Position numbers and translations under genes: made by a program. From positions 20,956,001 through 21,020,000 of the forward strand of contig NC_135251.1 in the NCBI RefSeq assembly GCF_964204865.1: a stretch of 64,000 bases of DNA. The letters are read 5' to 3'. The notes under the pieces are model-generated. The model did not search any database. It was not told the DNA's origin and worked only from the letters and a program-made list of their open reading frames with translations. This DNA is from Styela clava (lineage: Eukaryota; Chordata; Ascidiacea; Stolidobranchia; Styelidae). Positions 11,801 through 24,900 of this stretch are shown here, in pieces (positions within the stretch are counted from its first letter, which is position 1; each line of letters opens with the position of its first letter).

Positions 11801-14800
11801 TCTCTTCCAGTCCAATACAGTACATTACCGAGGATGGTAAAAACAACATCATTGTCAACGGAATATCTGACATAACAAACGATGATGCGCTGATGTGGTG
11901 GTCACCCAATGGAGCCTATTTGGCATATGTGAAGTAAGATTAAAAGATTCTTCATAATTAATTATATCTGATGTTTTATTACGGGTATTCAACTTCTTTA
12001 ACTTCTATTAAATTTTTTGATTCAAAAAATGAAAACAGAAAAATGTGCCAATGCACTTGGCAATTATTGGTTTAAAAAAATAATCAAAAGTTTATGATAG
12101 ATTTGGTTGATGTGTTGGTCTTGTTCTATGGATATATTATTTTAACAGCATTATATCTTTTTTCACTTGTTTTATTAGATCGAATCAGACTGGAGTAGAA
12201 CGTTTTGAATTTCCCTACTATGGAGGAAGTCAGTATCCCACGATGGTCAGCTATCCTTATCCTAAACCTGGAAAGCTTATCTCGAAAACATTAATATTCA
12301 TTATTAATGTAGAGAATCCAACAGAGAGTTTTGAAGTGATACCAAGTGATGTAGGTGGCTACATATATTTTATAAGTCGTTTGAAGTATATTAGAACACT
12401 TGACAATGCGATTAGAAATAATTCGAATATTATCCTATTTGATATATAATTCTTCCTAAGAAATGGCCTGTCTTAAATAAATTCAATTTTAATTTTAATC
12501 ATTCTAATATTAATAATATAACTAATAAGGTAAATAAAACAAATAGCCCGACAGCAATGTTCGATTATATCTATTGATATGTCAATCCTAATTTCTTTCT
12601 AAACTTCTGAAAAATTGTAATGAATATTGAAATCCTACTCAATCTCAAAGTCAAGCATTTGAAAACACAATAGCACTTCAACGTTTAGTTAGTTTACGGT
12701 TTTGTATTCTATTAATTTACGTGAAGTTGTTGAAACCTTGTCACAGAGTGTCACAGGCTGGAGAGAATATTATTTAAATTCTGTAGTTTGGAAAAATGAC
12801 CAAATCTTCATGCCAACCTGGAAAAATAGACTTCAAAACGAAGCAATTTCAGAAAGTTGTATTTCAATATCAAATTTGTGGACATGTAATCATGGTAATA
12901 TTTTTAAAATGTTTTTTAAGAAATCTTTGATTTGTTTTTATACCTCATTTCATTTCTATACCTTCTGTTAACACACGCGAGGATCGAAAAGATCACTTTT
13001 TTGTGTCATTTTAGAATTACAAAATGCCTTTGCATTTTTACTATCATCCTTTTGCAACTGCACCTACAACTATTTGTCCAAACCCATTTCTTTATTCTAA
13101 GCAACTTTGATTGTTCAATAAACTTTTCAAAAATAACCGGATGATTGGTTATTTTGCGATACAATATATGTTCTATTCAAACGTAATGGTATCCACATAT
13201 TAAGATTCGAAATACAATTTATATAATAGGGCACATATACGGTTTCAATTAAGTTTAAATTTGTCGTTTATATATTATTTAGTTTCCGAAGACGTCATCA
13301 TTGGTCATAACAGTTGGTTAGGTGAGTTTGAACCATCAGATGTATATCCGATTCCAAATACAAACGAATATTTGACTGTGCGGGAAAACAGCCTTGGGTA
13401 TTTGCACCTAGTACTCGTTAACCGAACAAAGAATTCTTTGGATTGGAGAACAAATGGAACATTTGAGGTTAGTTATCATTGTAAATACCGAATGTTTGAA
13501 TACGAATACAAATATGGGCGCTCCCGTAGTATGTGAATCAATATGGTGGACACCTGAACATAGTATGTCGTCACGCTAATAACCGAATTGCGTAAGTCAT
13601 TTTTGGCAGTTTTGAGAAAAACGTAAAAAACTTCTTAATGATATTGTTATGCCATTGAGAGTCAATAATTTGCCATGGTTCAATTTTTTGATCGTAGCCG
13701 GATTTAAGTTAATTTGTATGACGCAGTTAAGTGACGTCATAATGGCGCACTGTGACTTAGGCAGAAATGTGTCTATGACTTGGGGACATACGCAATTTTG
13801 CAACTTTACTATATGCACCAGTCCTGAAGACTAAACATTCGAAAAACAAATGTTATTCTCAGTATCTACAATGTCAAAATAGCTGATCAGTTTCAATTAC
13901 ATTATTTTTTATGTTTAAAAATATATATTCCATCAATATAACACGTTCTGCACACCCACCGAAATAAGACTAAGATTAAATATAAGAATAAAACAGCAAT
14001 GCACCCAATATAAAAGCCAACCAAGGTGAATTGGACTCGGACAGTGAATATCACAAGTGCAGGTCTTCCTATACTGTAGTATAAATTCAAATTAATACGC
14101 GCTAGGCTAGAATCCGAGATGCAAAAACTCGAAAATACTTCGCCGAGGTTATTTTGTCTTTGTGACGTCACAATAGTCATGCGGTAACAATGATAATTCC
14201 TTATGACGAAACAATTGCACAAATGTACATGTCATACTAAATCTCCAATTTTATGGGTTTCGGAATTCTTAAAATAAAAATCTGAGTTAACAGACAGGTG
14301 CGCAGCATTACATAAATACCTATTTTATAAAAAACTCAAAATCGCCAAAAATGACTTACGCAATTCGGTTATTAGCGTGACGATGTGTACCAGGTTAGGG
14401 TTAGGCCATAATTTTATTCCAATTTTCCCTATTTTAGTTCTATTACGAGTTCGGGGACTAGCCATGTGAATCCCGTAGTATTTGTATCTGAAATTATGGC
14501 CTAACCCTAACCTGGTACACAAACTACCTTCCGGTGTCCGCCTTGGTTCACATACTACGGGAGAATACTACAAATCAAATTTGTTTTACTTTTGGTGCGC
14601 TCGGTAGTCCGCATTCTAGGATAGCAAAACCCTATTCGAGAAAATTGAAACAAACTCGGGAACCTGAAATGATTTCTGAGCGGATGTGGATGAAGCAATA
14701 TTCCCTATCTGGACAGTATCAGAATGATACAATCCACCAAGTGAACAAAAATGGCCGAATATATTCGAAGAGTCAAAATAATGTGGACCATAACTGAAGG

Positions 14801-17800
14801 ATGTATATGTTCATAGACGCACTTGTGTAATAATCAAAATATTATTAGAACAATCACCTTTTTATGATATTTCAGGTTGTTCATAGATCCCCAGCAGGAG
14901 AAGCCTTACATTTTTATGACAAACGAAACGATTATGCTTATTTCACAAGTACAGAAGTTGAAGGCACAGAAGATGGTTTGCCAAGAATACGCCATTTATG
15001 GAAAGTTAAAGGTTGACAATAAGAAGTGCTTTAAATTACTTAAAGCAACATTTAATTTTAATTATCGTTTTTAATCCAATTATACTGCCAAACACACAAT
15101 TTCGATAGATTCGAAAACAAAACATCGCGTCACATTGATTGTATAACAAAACATGTCTTCATCAATGACGTTTTTTTTAAAACATTCTTGTTTGACAGCT
15201 CATGGAGATAGAACTAGGGAGTGTGTCTCATGCGATCTGAATACAATATATGCTGATAGATGTAATTGGGTTGACCCAACTTTCAGTCCCGAAGGATCCT
15301 ACGTTGTTATAAACTGTGGCGGAACCGGAAACGGTAAGAACTTGGAAGAAATCGGAATAATAAATGCTGTGTTACCACTATTATATACGATGTTCAATGT
15401 AAATTAATCCGCATTTATTCCGGAATTTAAGAAATAAAAAGCCTACTTGAATTGCATTCATTTACATTAAAACTAAAGTCAATTATTTCTTTGAGACATT
15501 AAAAGCAAAAAAGAACCCAACAGGTGTTTAAGATGCTTGGAGAACTATCATGTAACGTGTTTGAATTATTTTCTATAGGAGTACCCGTCTCAACTCTTCA
15601 TCATATATCTGATTCTGGCGAAGTTAGTTTACAGAGAGTAGTTGAAAATAACACTCAGATCATCGAAAACCTTGAAGGTATATATGAAACCATTTGGATG
15701 AGAATACCCGTTGGTCTTGAAGAAACGGAAATCGCACTAATTCGATAAATCTGCTTAATTTATAGAAAATAGTGTTTTGGGTAAAACAATTGTACTGTCG
15801 ATGTCATAAACGCTAAAATTCTTGATAGTTTGCACGTGTTGGCCAGCATTCTAGTCGCTATGACCATACCGACAAACTTTTCTCTTTAAGCTTACAAATT
15901 TCGAACAAGAGAATATGGTGAGCTTAGTCTTCCTCAAGTTGATGATGAAGTCTTTTATTACACTCTACACAAACCACCAAACTTCGATTCAAGCAAGAAA
16001 TATCCATTGCTGGTTCATGTTTATTCAGGTAAAACGTTATAAGTTGTAAGTTCTTATAGTCGTCATAATTATATATATATATTATTTTATACGAAATGAA
16101 CTCATGGAACATTCTACTGTTATGCTGTTGTTGTGGAATTTTACTTTTCTTTGTGAAAGAATCGCTTTTCTCTTTAACTACTGGACCTGGGATTCGTTTT
16201 TCACTTCGAAGTTTTGTTTGATGAAATCATCAAAATAAAACTGCCTATCGTGTGGCGGTGCGCGATCGAGTGCTCTGGTGCTCAGCTCAAACGGGGTTTA
16301 TAATAAGATACCGGTAGACTTGATACTACAGTTGTGACTTATTTGGTATTTCGATTTGCGTTGAGACTGGACACATCGTCATTGTCACATAACCTGGCAA
16401 AGTTAGGACAGTCCGGATACCTTTACTGGTAAATTACGGAACTTGTGAGCTACGGTACTTGTTCCGCAGGGTATGATTTTGGGGGAATTGTGGGTGATAA
16501 TTTCGTTTCGACTTTCGTTTCCATATATTTGAGCATTGCTTTATTGTTAATTATTTTGATTTATACAAAATAGCATCGGATATCAATTTTCAGGCCCTGG
16601 CTACCAAGACACAATAGATTCCTTCATTTCGACATGGCCGATCGGTTACATACCAAGTAGCGATCTTGATGTGGTTGTGGTCACTTTTGATGGAAGAGGT
16701 ACGGGATTCAGAGGGAAACAAATCAGAAGCATGGTGAGGCGAAATTCATAAATTTTATTACTTTTGTGTAAGATGCTTTTATTGACTTTGTCTATGCAGG
16801 TCTACAATCGTATAGGAGAATATGAACCGCTGGATCAAATCGAAGCAACTCGACAAATTACAGAAAAATATAACTTTATAGATTCCAGCAAGATTGCAAT
16901 GTGGGGAAGATCTTACGGAGGGTAAGAACATTCTGGGGGTTAACTTTACATTCAAAGTTTTGTGTTAAATTTCTAATTTATGTTTTTTAGATATATAACT
17001 GCAAGAACAATGTCAGAAGACGAAAATCTCCTATTTAAATGTGGATTATCATCTGCTCCTGTAACTGACTGGATGACATATCATAGCATTTACATTGAAC
17101 GATATATGGGTTTGCCAAAGGAAAATGAAGTATGTATGCATACATGAGTTAAGTGTATCAAAATAGGATTTCTTTTCTAAACGCAATCCATTTACGCTGC
17201 TATTTAGTAACAAAGAACCACTAAGTACATGCGAATCAGTAACGCTTTCATCTTGATGAGGTAGTGATTACCTAAACGTAAATGAGACAAAATTATTAAT
17301 ATTGACATAAGCATGATAACACAATTGAATTGAGTTTATAGTGATGATCTAATCACCTCCACCTTAAAGCTTAAATTATTACTTAAAACGAATACACAAT
17401 GGACATCAATTTACTCACAAACTCATGTGCAAGTAAAAAAGTATCCAAGTACTTAGAAAACAATTTTGTAGACCAATAAAAAGCTACTAGGTTGAAAGTT
17501 GAAAAATAGGTAAAAGAAATTATTTTAAAAATATTTTATACTGTCAAACAGTGGGGGTAATATTTCATTTGTGCTGTATTTTTGAAGCGTATATGTTTCA
17601 ATTTTATAACAGAACTAATGTACCGTTTATTCGTTTGATTATTTTCAGATTGGATACAATAAATCGACAGTGTTTCAGAAACTTCACAACATCGGAAAAC
17701 ATTATTTTGTCTTGATTCATGGGACAGCCGACGACAACGTTCACTTTTTGGTATAAGACTAGTCCTGCTCACTTTTATATAAGCGTATATCTGGCCCGTT

Positions 17801-18389
17801 GGGTAATTCAATCTGGTCCGCCTGATACTGAAACGACAAAACTAAAACCAAATTTTGATGTTTTGGCTAAAAATAGCTCAGAGAATTTGTTGAGATTGCG
17901 ATTAATTTTAGTTTAGGCACGAGGCTTATTGTTTTCCACTTTTGCCCTTGTATCACTGTAAATATTGTTAAAAATGTAACTTTCACATCAAACTTACATG
18001 GCCCACCAGTCTGTATGAGCAAAATATTTTGCCCCGGGTCCAAATACCGTGCCCACCCCTGGTATATACTATACTTCATTTCGATGACAGTTATCTATTG
18101 ATTTGCGTTTAATCAACAAATTTCCGATTGATTACACTGACTTTTTAATTTGTATATATTTTTGGAATAAATTTGTTCAGTGAAAATAAAATTTTAAATG
18201 GTATTATACTATTTTAAATAACTATTTCAGCATTCTGCGAGACTTTCAAAGGCACTAATTGACGAAGACATCGATTTTTCTGCTTATTTTGCTGGCGACC
18301 AAACTCACCGTTTTGACAGAGGTGCAAATGCTTACGGTCATCACTACAAGTTGTTAACACGCCATTTGAAAACTTGTTTTGAATTATAG
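8813..18389 (+). CDS. DPP4-like: DPP4-like peptidase B, complete, lacks the double-Glu segment
   Basis: Complete 19-exon S9B gene, 2,373 nt, 790 aa. Exons: 8813-8930, 9133-9234, 9629-9723, 10111-10188, 10471-10526, 11461-11572, 11797-11933, 12179-12350, 12747-12894, 13283-13467, 14876-15011, 15199-15333, 15579-15677, 15891-16028, 16594-16733, 16800-16921, 16991-17129, 17649-17750, 18231-18389. The start ATG opens a short basic N-terminus followed by a hydrophobic anchor (about residues 7-25). The propeller runs to about residue 520, then the alpha/beta hydrolase. Triad by comparison with DPP4: Ser655 (WGRSYGG), Asp732 (TADDNVHF), His764 (QTHRF). Tyr of HVYSGP and WMTYHSIYIERYMG preserve the oxyanion and proline-pocket residues. 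Relative to C, six codons after GISD (at 11871/11872) are missing, removing the DW-x-Y-E-x-E segment. The predicted role is a membrane-anchored ectopeptidase; the family assignment is firm, the substrate preference unknown. Closest relative is C. Confidence 0.93.
13521..14563. mobile_element. TIR element (CTCCCGTAGTATGTG ends) in B intron 10, interrupted
   Basis: Left end CTCCCGTAGTATGTGAA and right end TTCACATACTACGGGAG are inverted copies. The interior matches the intact 215-bp copy at 27,533-27,747, including the inner inverted words CCAGGTTAGGGTTAGGCC. An 816-bp second transposon (13,568-14,383) sits inside it. No TA target duplication remains at the outer ends. Confidence 0.85.
13568..14383. 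mobile_element. 816-bp TIR transposon nested in the B intron 10 element
   Basis: Long terminal inverted repeats of about 40 bp start TCGTCACGCTAATAACCG. It splits the outer element between ...AGTATG and TGTACC..., with an apparent 2-bp TG duplication judged against the uninterrupted copy at 27,533. There is no transposase frame, so it is a non-autonomous element. A related copy lies at 51,410-52,281. Confidence 0.85.
16150..16545. repeat. Dispersed intronic repeat, B intron 14 copy
   Basis: Contains GAATCGCTTTTCTCTTTAA, ACTGGACC and CCATATATTTGAGCATTGCT, shared with 27,795-28,150 (C intron 14), 38,118-38,285 (D intron 13) and 40,690-41,095 (3' of D). Part of its similarity to C comes from the segmental duplication. 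Confidence 0.6.
17795..18061. mobile_element. Probable hAT-type relic in B intron 18
   Basis: The right end reads GTGCCCACCCCTG, typical of CAGGGGTGGGC-ended elements, and the left part has CTGGCCCG/TCTGGTCCG words. The stretch is absent from the matching intron of C. The left boundary is uncertain. Confidence 0.5.
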
Positions 18390-19793
18390 TTGATTCAAAT
18401 AATCACTGGAAGATGTTGACAATAATTCCAATCAAATGTTTCATACAGCATATCGTATCGATTTGGAAATTAAATATGGGTCATTTTGTTTCAAACCTTT
18501 TTGTTTGGATTGTGTACAACTGTACTCCACATTACCGGGGATTTAGTTTTAATAATTTGTCATTTTTGTAGTTATTCACTGGGACAAAAATGATTTATTC
18601 GTCATCTACTGCACCTGTCGGAATAGCTGAATAGGAAAATTCGTCTTGAAAAGCTGATAATTTTTAAGCGATTTAAATTGTTACTAATCCTAATGCACTC
18701 CACCTGAGATTTGGCTGATTCTAAAATTTTATCACATCTTGGGCGATGGTGTAACGACCCTGTGTTCGTGTACTAAAGCATTGCTCTGTTATAAATTATG
18801 GAATGGTTCTTTCTGTACCATAAACTTTGACTGGCACTTATAATCGTTGACAACCATATCAAAATAGTTGAAAATGTTTAAAGACAGAGTCGAGTGGTTT
18901 TGTTTAATTTTGTTACAGAGCATTAGAGTATTTTAGGGCAATAAAATGTTTCGGTCAAGAGCATCAAGGCATTCAATTTTAATTTAACGGACTCCATAAA
19001 GATATATATGGTCACCTATTCTTCTCTTAAAAACTTGTCAACAACTTCAAACGAATCAGAAAGAATCTATGTGAGTTCATTTCATATGATTCGATAAATT
19101 CGCCACGGTAGTATAATTAATAAACTACCTGACCGCTCCGTGTTTAATTATCGCTTCCAGTTTACATAAACAAGAAATATTTATCATTTTTTGTGTACAT
19201 ATAATGCCATTCAATTATGTATATAGTAAAAAAATGTAGGCAATAGTTCAAGTTGGAAGTCCTATTAGACCCTCTTTTGGTATTGTTGCCTTTCTAAATA
19301 GTAATATTGACGTCAAATCGTCATCATCATATCAGGTAACTTCAATTCGGGTTTCAGTATTTTGAATAACGACAGACCATAACTAGCGCTCAGAACATCG
19401 TAAAATACGTACAGTGAATTGTTCAACTATTGCCTCATCTAATAATAAAGTCGTCGCGAAGCGGAAAAATCAAAGTAAACACAAATGCTGTCTTTCAGTA
19501 CAAGAATTCAGAGGCAAAAGAGGATATTTGGCAAGAATGAAAAGCAGACTAATTTTTTATTGGTATTGTATAAATACACAAACCTGGTGCATACAAACGT
19601 ACTAACACTGACGAGTTTTATGTTGAACAAACAAGATTGTGCACACTAAATTAGTGCAAACTTTACACTTCTACCACAGAATGTTTGCAGTTGAAATGTT
19701 GATTGAGAAAGAGCACTATATGTGAAGGCTTATGAGAATACGTAGAACGATTTTAAATGAGGAAAGTTGTTAGCAAACAACATAATTATAACT

Positions 19794-21134
19794 CAGGGTG
19801 GTCCAAACTGCGGCCCGCCGACACATTCCGTGCGGCCGCAGAACAATTTTAGCGTACACTAGTAAACCATTGGCAAATATTTGTATTTATTAGCAGAACA
19901 ATTTTGATTTATTTTTAAACTATTCCAACTGGGAATAGTCCTTTTCCTAATCCAGATGTCCGGAATTTCATTGTTGTATCTGTAAACGCCAAGACGGTGC
20001 CTATATGGCAGTGGTTCGCAACCACTAGTGGTACGCGAGCAGCTTTGAATTATTGCAACGATTAACTTTCGAGTTGGCTAAAATATGGCGACAACGCTTT
20101 ATCTTCCATACCGTATGTATTCGCTGAAGAAATTTATAGCGCTACCAGTTCTTGTCTTGAGATTGCTCTCTACCGTTACTTCCCACCTAAAACGAAAAGA
20201 TGATTAAAGCCTTTTAGCTCTGACGGCAGACGACGCAAATGCTTTCGCGATTTTGCACGCAATCAATACGTTATTACTATATAAAATTATTACGTTGAAA
20301 CTTTGCACAAAGATCTAAAATGGATGTAGTGCCATATCGAATACTCCCATAGCGCGTTTCTTTTCTCATTGGTCCCAACTCCAGTTTTGTCGGTGATACG
20401 CAACCAGAGTAAAAAACACAAAAGTGGTACGCAATTGTGATCGGTAAAAGGAGAATGAATTGTTTTGTGCAGACAGGACCAAGCCCATGAGATGAGCTCG
20501 TGACAAGTAATTCCTCATTTGAAGAGACGTTTTGTGCCTTTATTTTAGTCAAAACATTTCTCTATTTTAAACATTGGTCATGTGACAGCAGTGACGAACC
20601 GCAGAGCTGACTTGGCGCCGTGCGATTCATTTTTTTATCTGGTTCTGAGGTCCGAACTTGGACGGACTTGGTTGTTTTTTGACAGTAGCACTAGACCTGC
20701 TCTCGCTACAAGTAATAAATTTTTTCAAATATATCAATTCATAATACAATGAGTGTAGAAAAAAGGTGACCGTAGTAAACTGAGAGGAAACGCATTTCTT
20801 TACCCACAACAACGTTAAACCAGTGTGTCTGATGTGTTTTCAAGTAATATCCGTCACGAAAGAATATCATTTTAAGCGACATTACAAAACCAAACACGAG
20901 AAAAGAAACCGAAAATACCACGATATTTTTCGGGAAGCAATTTTAAAATAACCAAAGGCGTTATATAGTTTCCTTGAAAAACTTATCAGAACGATAAACT
21001 CTTATTATAAAATATATTTAAAGTGAGTAAACTCTCGATGTTTTGATTACTTTCGGGTTTCCTCCGACTGTGGCCCGCGAGACCTTCTCCAAAGTTTTTG
21101 CGGCCCTGCAACCTCGCAACCTTGGACCACCCTG
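19794..21134. mobile_element. 1.34-kb hAT-type element between B and C
   Basis: Ends CAGGGTGGTCCAAACTG and CTTGGACCACCCTG are inverted copies, flanked by TTATAACT and GTATAACT (7/8 match). Inside, from about 20,006, a second hAT-like end CAGTGGTTCGCAACCACTAG appears, suggesting a nested relic. No transposase frame was recognised. Confidence 0.8.
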
Positions 21135-21930
21135 GTATAACTTACAGATGGACTGCGTGCAACAAATGACACTTTTTCCACATTTTGCAGAAAAAACGAA
21201 AATGGTTAGCGCGATGTATAGTGGGTATTTTGTATTGGACATTTATTAGTAACTTATGACATGAGGAGGAAGAGATAGATGTGCGACGTCAATAAACGAA
21301 CTCTGGTTTCGTCGAAGATTTTTGCGCCTTATCCTTACGTGTATAAAATCACAAAGTTAAGAAGTCCATTGCGGAAATTTTAACTGCATTAACACCGGTC
21401 TCAACGGTTCGGTATTAACACTGTAATGACATGTAATATTTCGCTACATAATTGGACTGCTCAAAACTAAAATTTGCACACGTGGGATAAGTTTAAATTG
21501 CGGCCGTCAGACTGTTCAGCATTTAATCTTTTTATGACTGCACTCCGCTTCTAATTAGGTTATCGAACAATTCGTTAAAATAGCGAACGGAGAACCGATA
21601 ACATAGTAAACTATCAACAGCGCGGAAGATCTAGAATCTGGATGGAGATTGGAATAGGGTTGAAAAGTTGATTTTTGCTTCAGAGCTGCCTAATCTAATA
21701 GCACCCGTGATACCCTGCATTATAAGGTCATTTTTTTGCTATATCAACTTCGGTGAAAAAATTATATTTGAATCCTTTGACGACATATCACCTTTTGAGT
21801 GTTCTCTTTAATGGACTGCTAACAAACCAAAATCGTTTCAAATTAAATTGCCTAACTTGTAAGATTTATCAACAAAGACGTGATGACGATTGAAATTCAC
21901 TAACATTTGTAATCTTATACAGATAGTAAC

Positions 21931-21998
21931 TAATTCATATTAATAATTATATTTGTGAGTGTAAACGATACACTATATGCCAAGTTTAGAATTTTCTG
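21931..21998 (+). promoter_or_regulatory. Promoter-proximal block of C, conserved in B
   Basis: Counterpart of 8,741-8,812, with the same ordered words and the same distance to ATG. The similarity continues upstream, for example around ACATATCACCTTTTGAG (8,585 and 21,785) and CAACAAAGACGTG, so the promoter region was duplicated with the gene. Confidence 0.5.
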
Positions 21999-24900
21999 AT
22001 GGATAAGTTCAAGAAGCTATTGAGTATCACTTTAATTATTGTTGGCGCCATCTCGTGCGTGATTGTGGTAGATCATTCAGAAACTACAGACGATGTAAAG
22101 GCTTTGCAAAGAGCAGGTAAGTGAATATGTATATAACAATTAAACTTATTTTCATTTTCATTTTATCATAATCACTTGCTATAAAATGTGAACTTGTGAA
22201 ATCTACATGCTTTAACATATGGATATAAAAAAATAATGGTGTAAATTCTAAATTTGATGGCAAATCGAAAACAATTAATGGAGCCAATGACCGTACTCAT
22301 TGTGGTTTATCTATAAATCAAATTTTATATTTTCAAATGCAGTGGGTGTGGAACCCAAATTGGACAACAAAAAATATATGACTTTTGATGACTGGTTACA
22401 GGGTAAATTTGAACCGAAAGAGTTCTATCCCACGTGGGTTTCAGGTAACTATCTTTTCATACATGTCATGTTGAATCAAGAGCGTATTAATTTGATGGCT
22501 TTTTAATAAAATAAAACATCTGACTTCTACTGTAAACTGCATTTCATTTATTTAGATTCTGAATACATTCATCGAAATAATGATGACGCGATAATGAAGA
22601 AAAACATTAGTAATGATGACGAGACTGAACTTCTAAGTTCTTCCGCCTTGGTATAGATTTTTTAAATCAATTTTGAGTGGTTTTTGATGTATTTGCAGGC
22701 GTTACAACTGTTTCCATTTAGAAACAATTGAAAATTTTGAATGATAACACGAACCAAATCAGAGGTGTGAAACAAAATCAGAACATTCTATTCTATGTAT
22801 ATTACACAAGCGCTACAACATACTATAATCAAATTTATAAATATAATTATTTGACTATATTGTACTGTGTACATGTATCGTACAGATCAACAAATTTTAG
22901 TCGTCTTCAAAGAAAGCAATATCTTGTTTCGAATGATCTAAAAAATAAATTCACCTTCACTTGACATATATATATATATATATTAATTACTTCTCCAAAT
23001 TACAAAAATGTACCTGCTTTCATCTAATTATATCACATCTTCAAATAATTAGTGTTAAAGCAGATTGTATGATATTGTGCTATAAATTCCAGTTCATTAG
23101 TTCGGATACAAATGGCATAAACAACTGTTAACACAATTTTCGATTTTTATTCCTTGTTTTTTTATAGAAAAGTTTGATAAACCCGTCATTATTCTACGCT
23201 TCTGGCGACCTTCAATATGTGGCAATAACTTATCAACACAAAGATGTAAGTGAAAACTATAAACTGACGGTGTAAAACAATGTGCTAAATAAATAGGATT
23301 TTCGACCGTAAACATTTAGCGTCATATTTTTACGCAGATACCTATATAAATATGCCAACATTCTTTTGAAAGAACTCTCCAATCCGGAATTGTGTCATAT
23401 TGATATTAGTCCAATTACTTTGAATTATTACTTTTCTGCTGATTTTAGAAGAATGTTGAAACATTTTCTTAAATTATCGCGATATTTGCAGGCCTATGTT
23501 CATTACATGAGGACGTTTTCAGTAGCATTTTTTCGAACCAACGATTCGTGAGTAGTTTTATAAAATTATAAAATACATTTTATTTTATATGAAAAACTAA
23601 AGAATCAAAATAAATACTTATAGAGAAAAGGCTTGGTGAACTCGCTTGATAGTGTATTTGATTTTCGAATTCTAAAGTGAAAGTTGACAAAAACGTGCAA
23701 CTGCTGAAGTATAAACATCTAAATAACTTTGGACAGGGTTAATAAGACAAAACGAGATAAATAAACTTTTGCCAATAAGATATGTTCTTGGTATTCAATC
23801 CGGATCGAGTTACTGAACCTGTAAATTTGAAAAGCCTTCAAATGTTGTTTTCACAGTATTCCGAAAACATCAAAAATATTTAGAAAAAAAGTTTCTCGTT
23901 TATTAAATATATATTAATACATTATTTTCAGACAACAAGTTTTCCCTCTAGGCTTTCCTCACGAGGGAATTCAAAAAATCAAATGGGAACCTCTAGGTCA
24001 CAAGATGGCGTATGTGCATGATTTTGACGTGTTTTTGTTGTCGGTATGTACTCAAATCTATACTTGTTATACCTTAGTATTCAAGGTTCAATCACTTCTG
24101 ACCCATAATATTCTATAAGAAAAAAATATTAAACCAAAATATGTTATGGAGAAATACACGATTGAACAATATAAAAATGACAAATATAACAAATGAACAA
24201 TATAAACGTCGTAGACAGTGTGGCTTTGTAACCTAACAATTACTTTTTTAGAATCTCTCTTCCAGTCCAATACAAGTCACCGATGATGGTGAAAACAACG
24301 TCATTTTCAATGGAATATCTGATTGGGGATATGAATTGGAAATAACAAAAGATGATGCGTTGATGTTGTGGTCACCAAACGGAACTTATTTAGCATATGT
24401 GAAGTAAGACGTTTCTGCGTAATTGATGATATGCAGTTTTTAAACTTCCCATTTTCTCAAGATTGTACTCGAATTTTGTTTTTTCAATTTATAAAATGAA
24501 AATGCAGGTAAATGAAATTGTAGTTAAAGATATATTAAAATATCATTGGCAGTTATTTTGAAATAATCGGTTCTAGATTTTACAATGAATGTTTTTTTTT
24601 ATATATAGTTTTGATTTTGTAAATATATCCAGACAGCATTATGTTGTTTCCTTTGTTTTTTTCTTAGACTCGATCAGACCGGAGTAAGAAATTTTGACTT
24701 TCCTTATTTTGGAGGAAGTCAGTATCCCACAATGGTCAGCTTATCTTATCCTAAACCTGGCAATGTTGTTCCGAAAACATTAATTTTAATTGTGAATGTA
24801 GAAAATCCGACAGTAAGCATTGAAGTAATGCCAAGTGATGTAAGTGGTAACATACCGTACATATTATACGACGTATAAGATACATTTACATACTTTAAAA

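Larger units (their letters stand above)
8150..19760 (+). repeat. Segmental duplication, left unit (gene B with flanks)
   Basis: Starts about 660 bp before the B start codon and ends about 1.37 kb after its stop. The matching right unit is about 21,470-30,720. Blocks matching in order: upstream AAAACTAAAATTTG-type words, all 19 exons, many introns, then downstream blocks at 18,866-18,990 / 29,752-29,872 and 19,530-19,700 / 30,475-30,650. Insertions in B (TIR elements in intron 10 and a hAT-like relic in intron 18) account for much of the length difference. Boundaries are approximate. Confidence 0.8.
18390..21998. other. Spacer between B and C
   Basis: 3.6 kb without a supported gene. It holds the duplicated 3' flank of B (to about 19,760), a possible AATAAA at 18,940-18,945, the 1.34-kb hAT-type element, and the C promoter region from about 21,470. 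Confidence 0.7.

Noticed and set aside
13902..14222. 106-codon minus-strand open frame and its near copy at 51,573-51,914
   Set aside because: Both lie inside the two copies of the same non-autonomous TIR element and resemble no known transposase.
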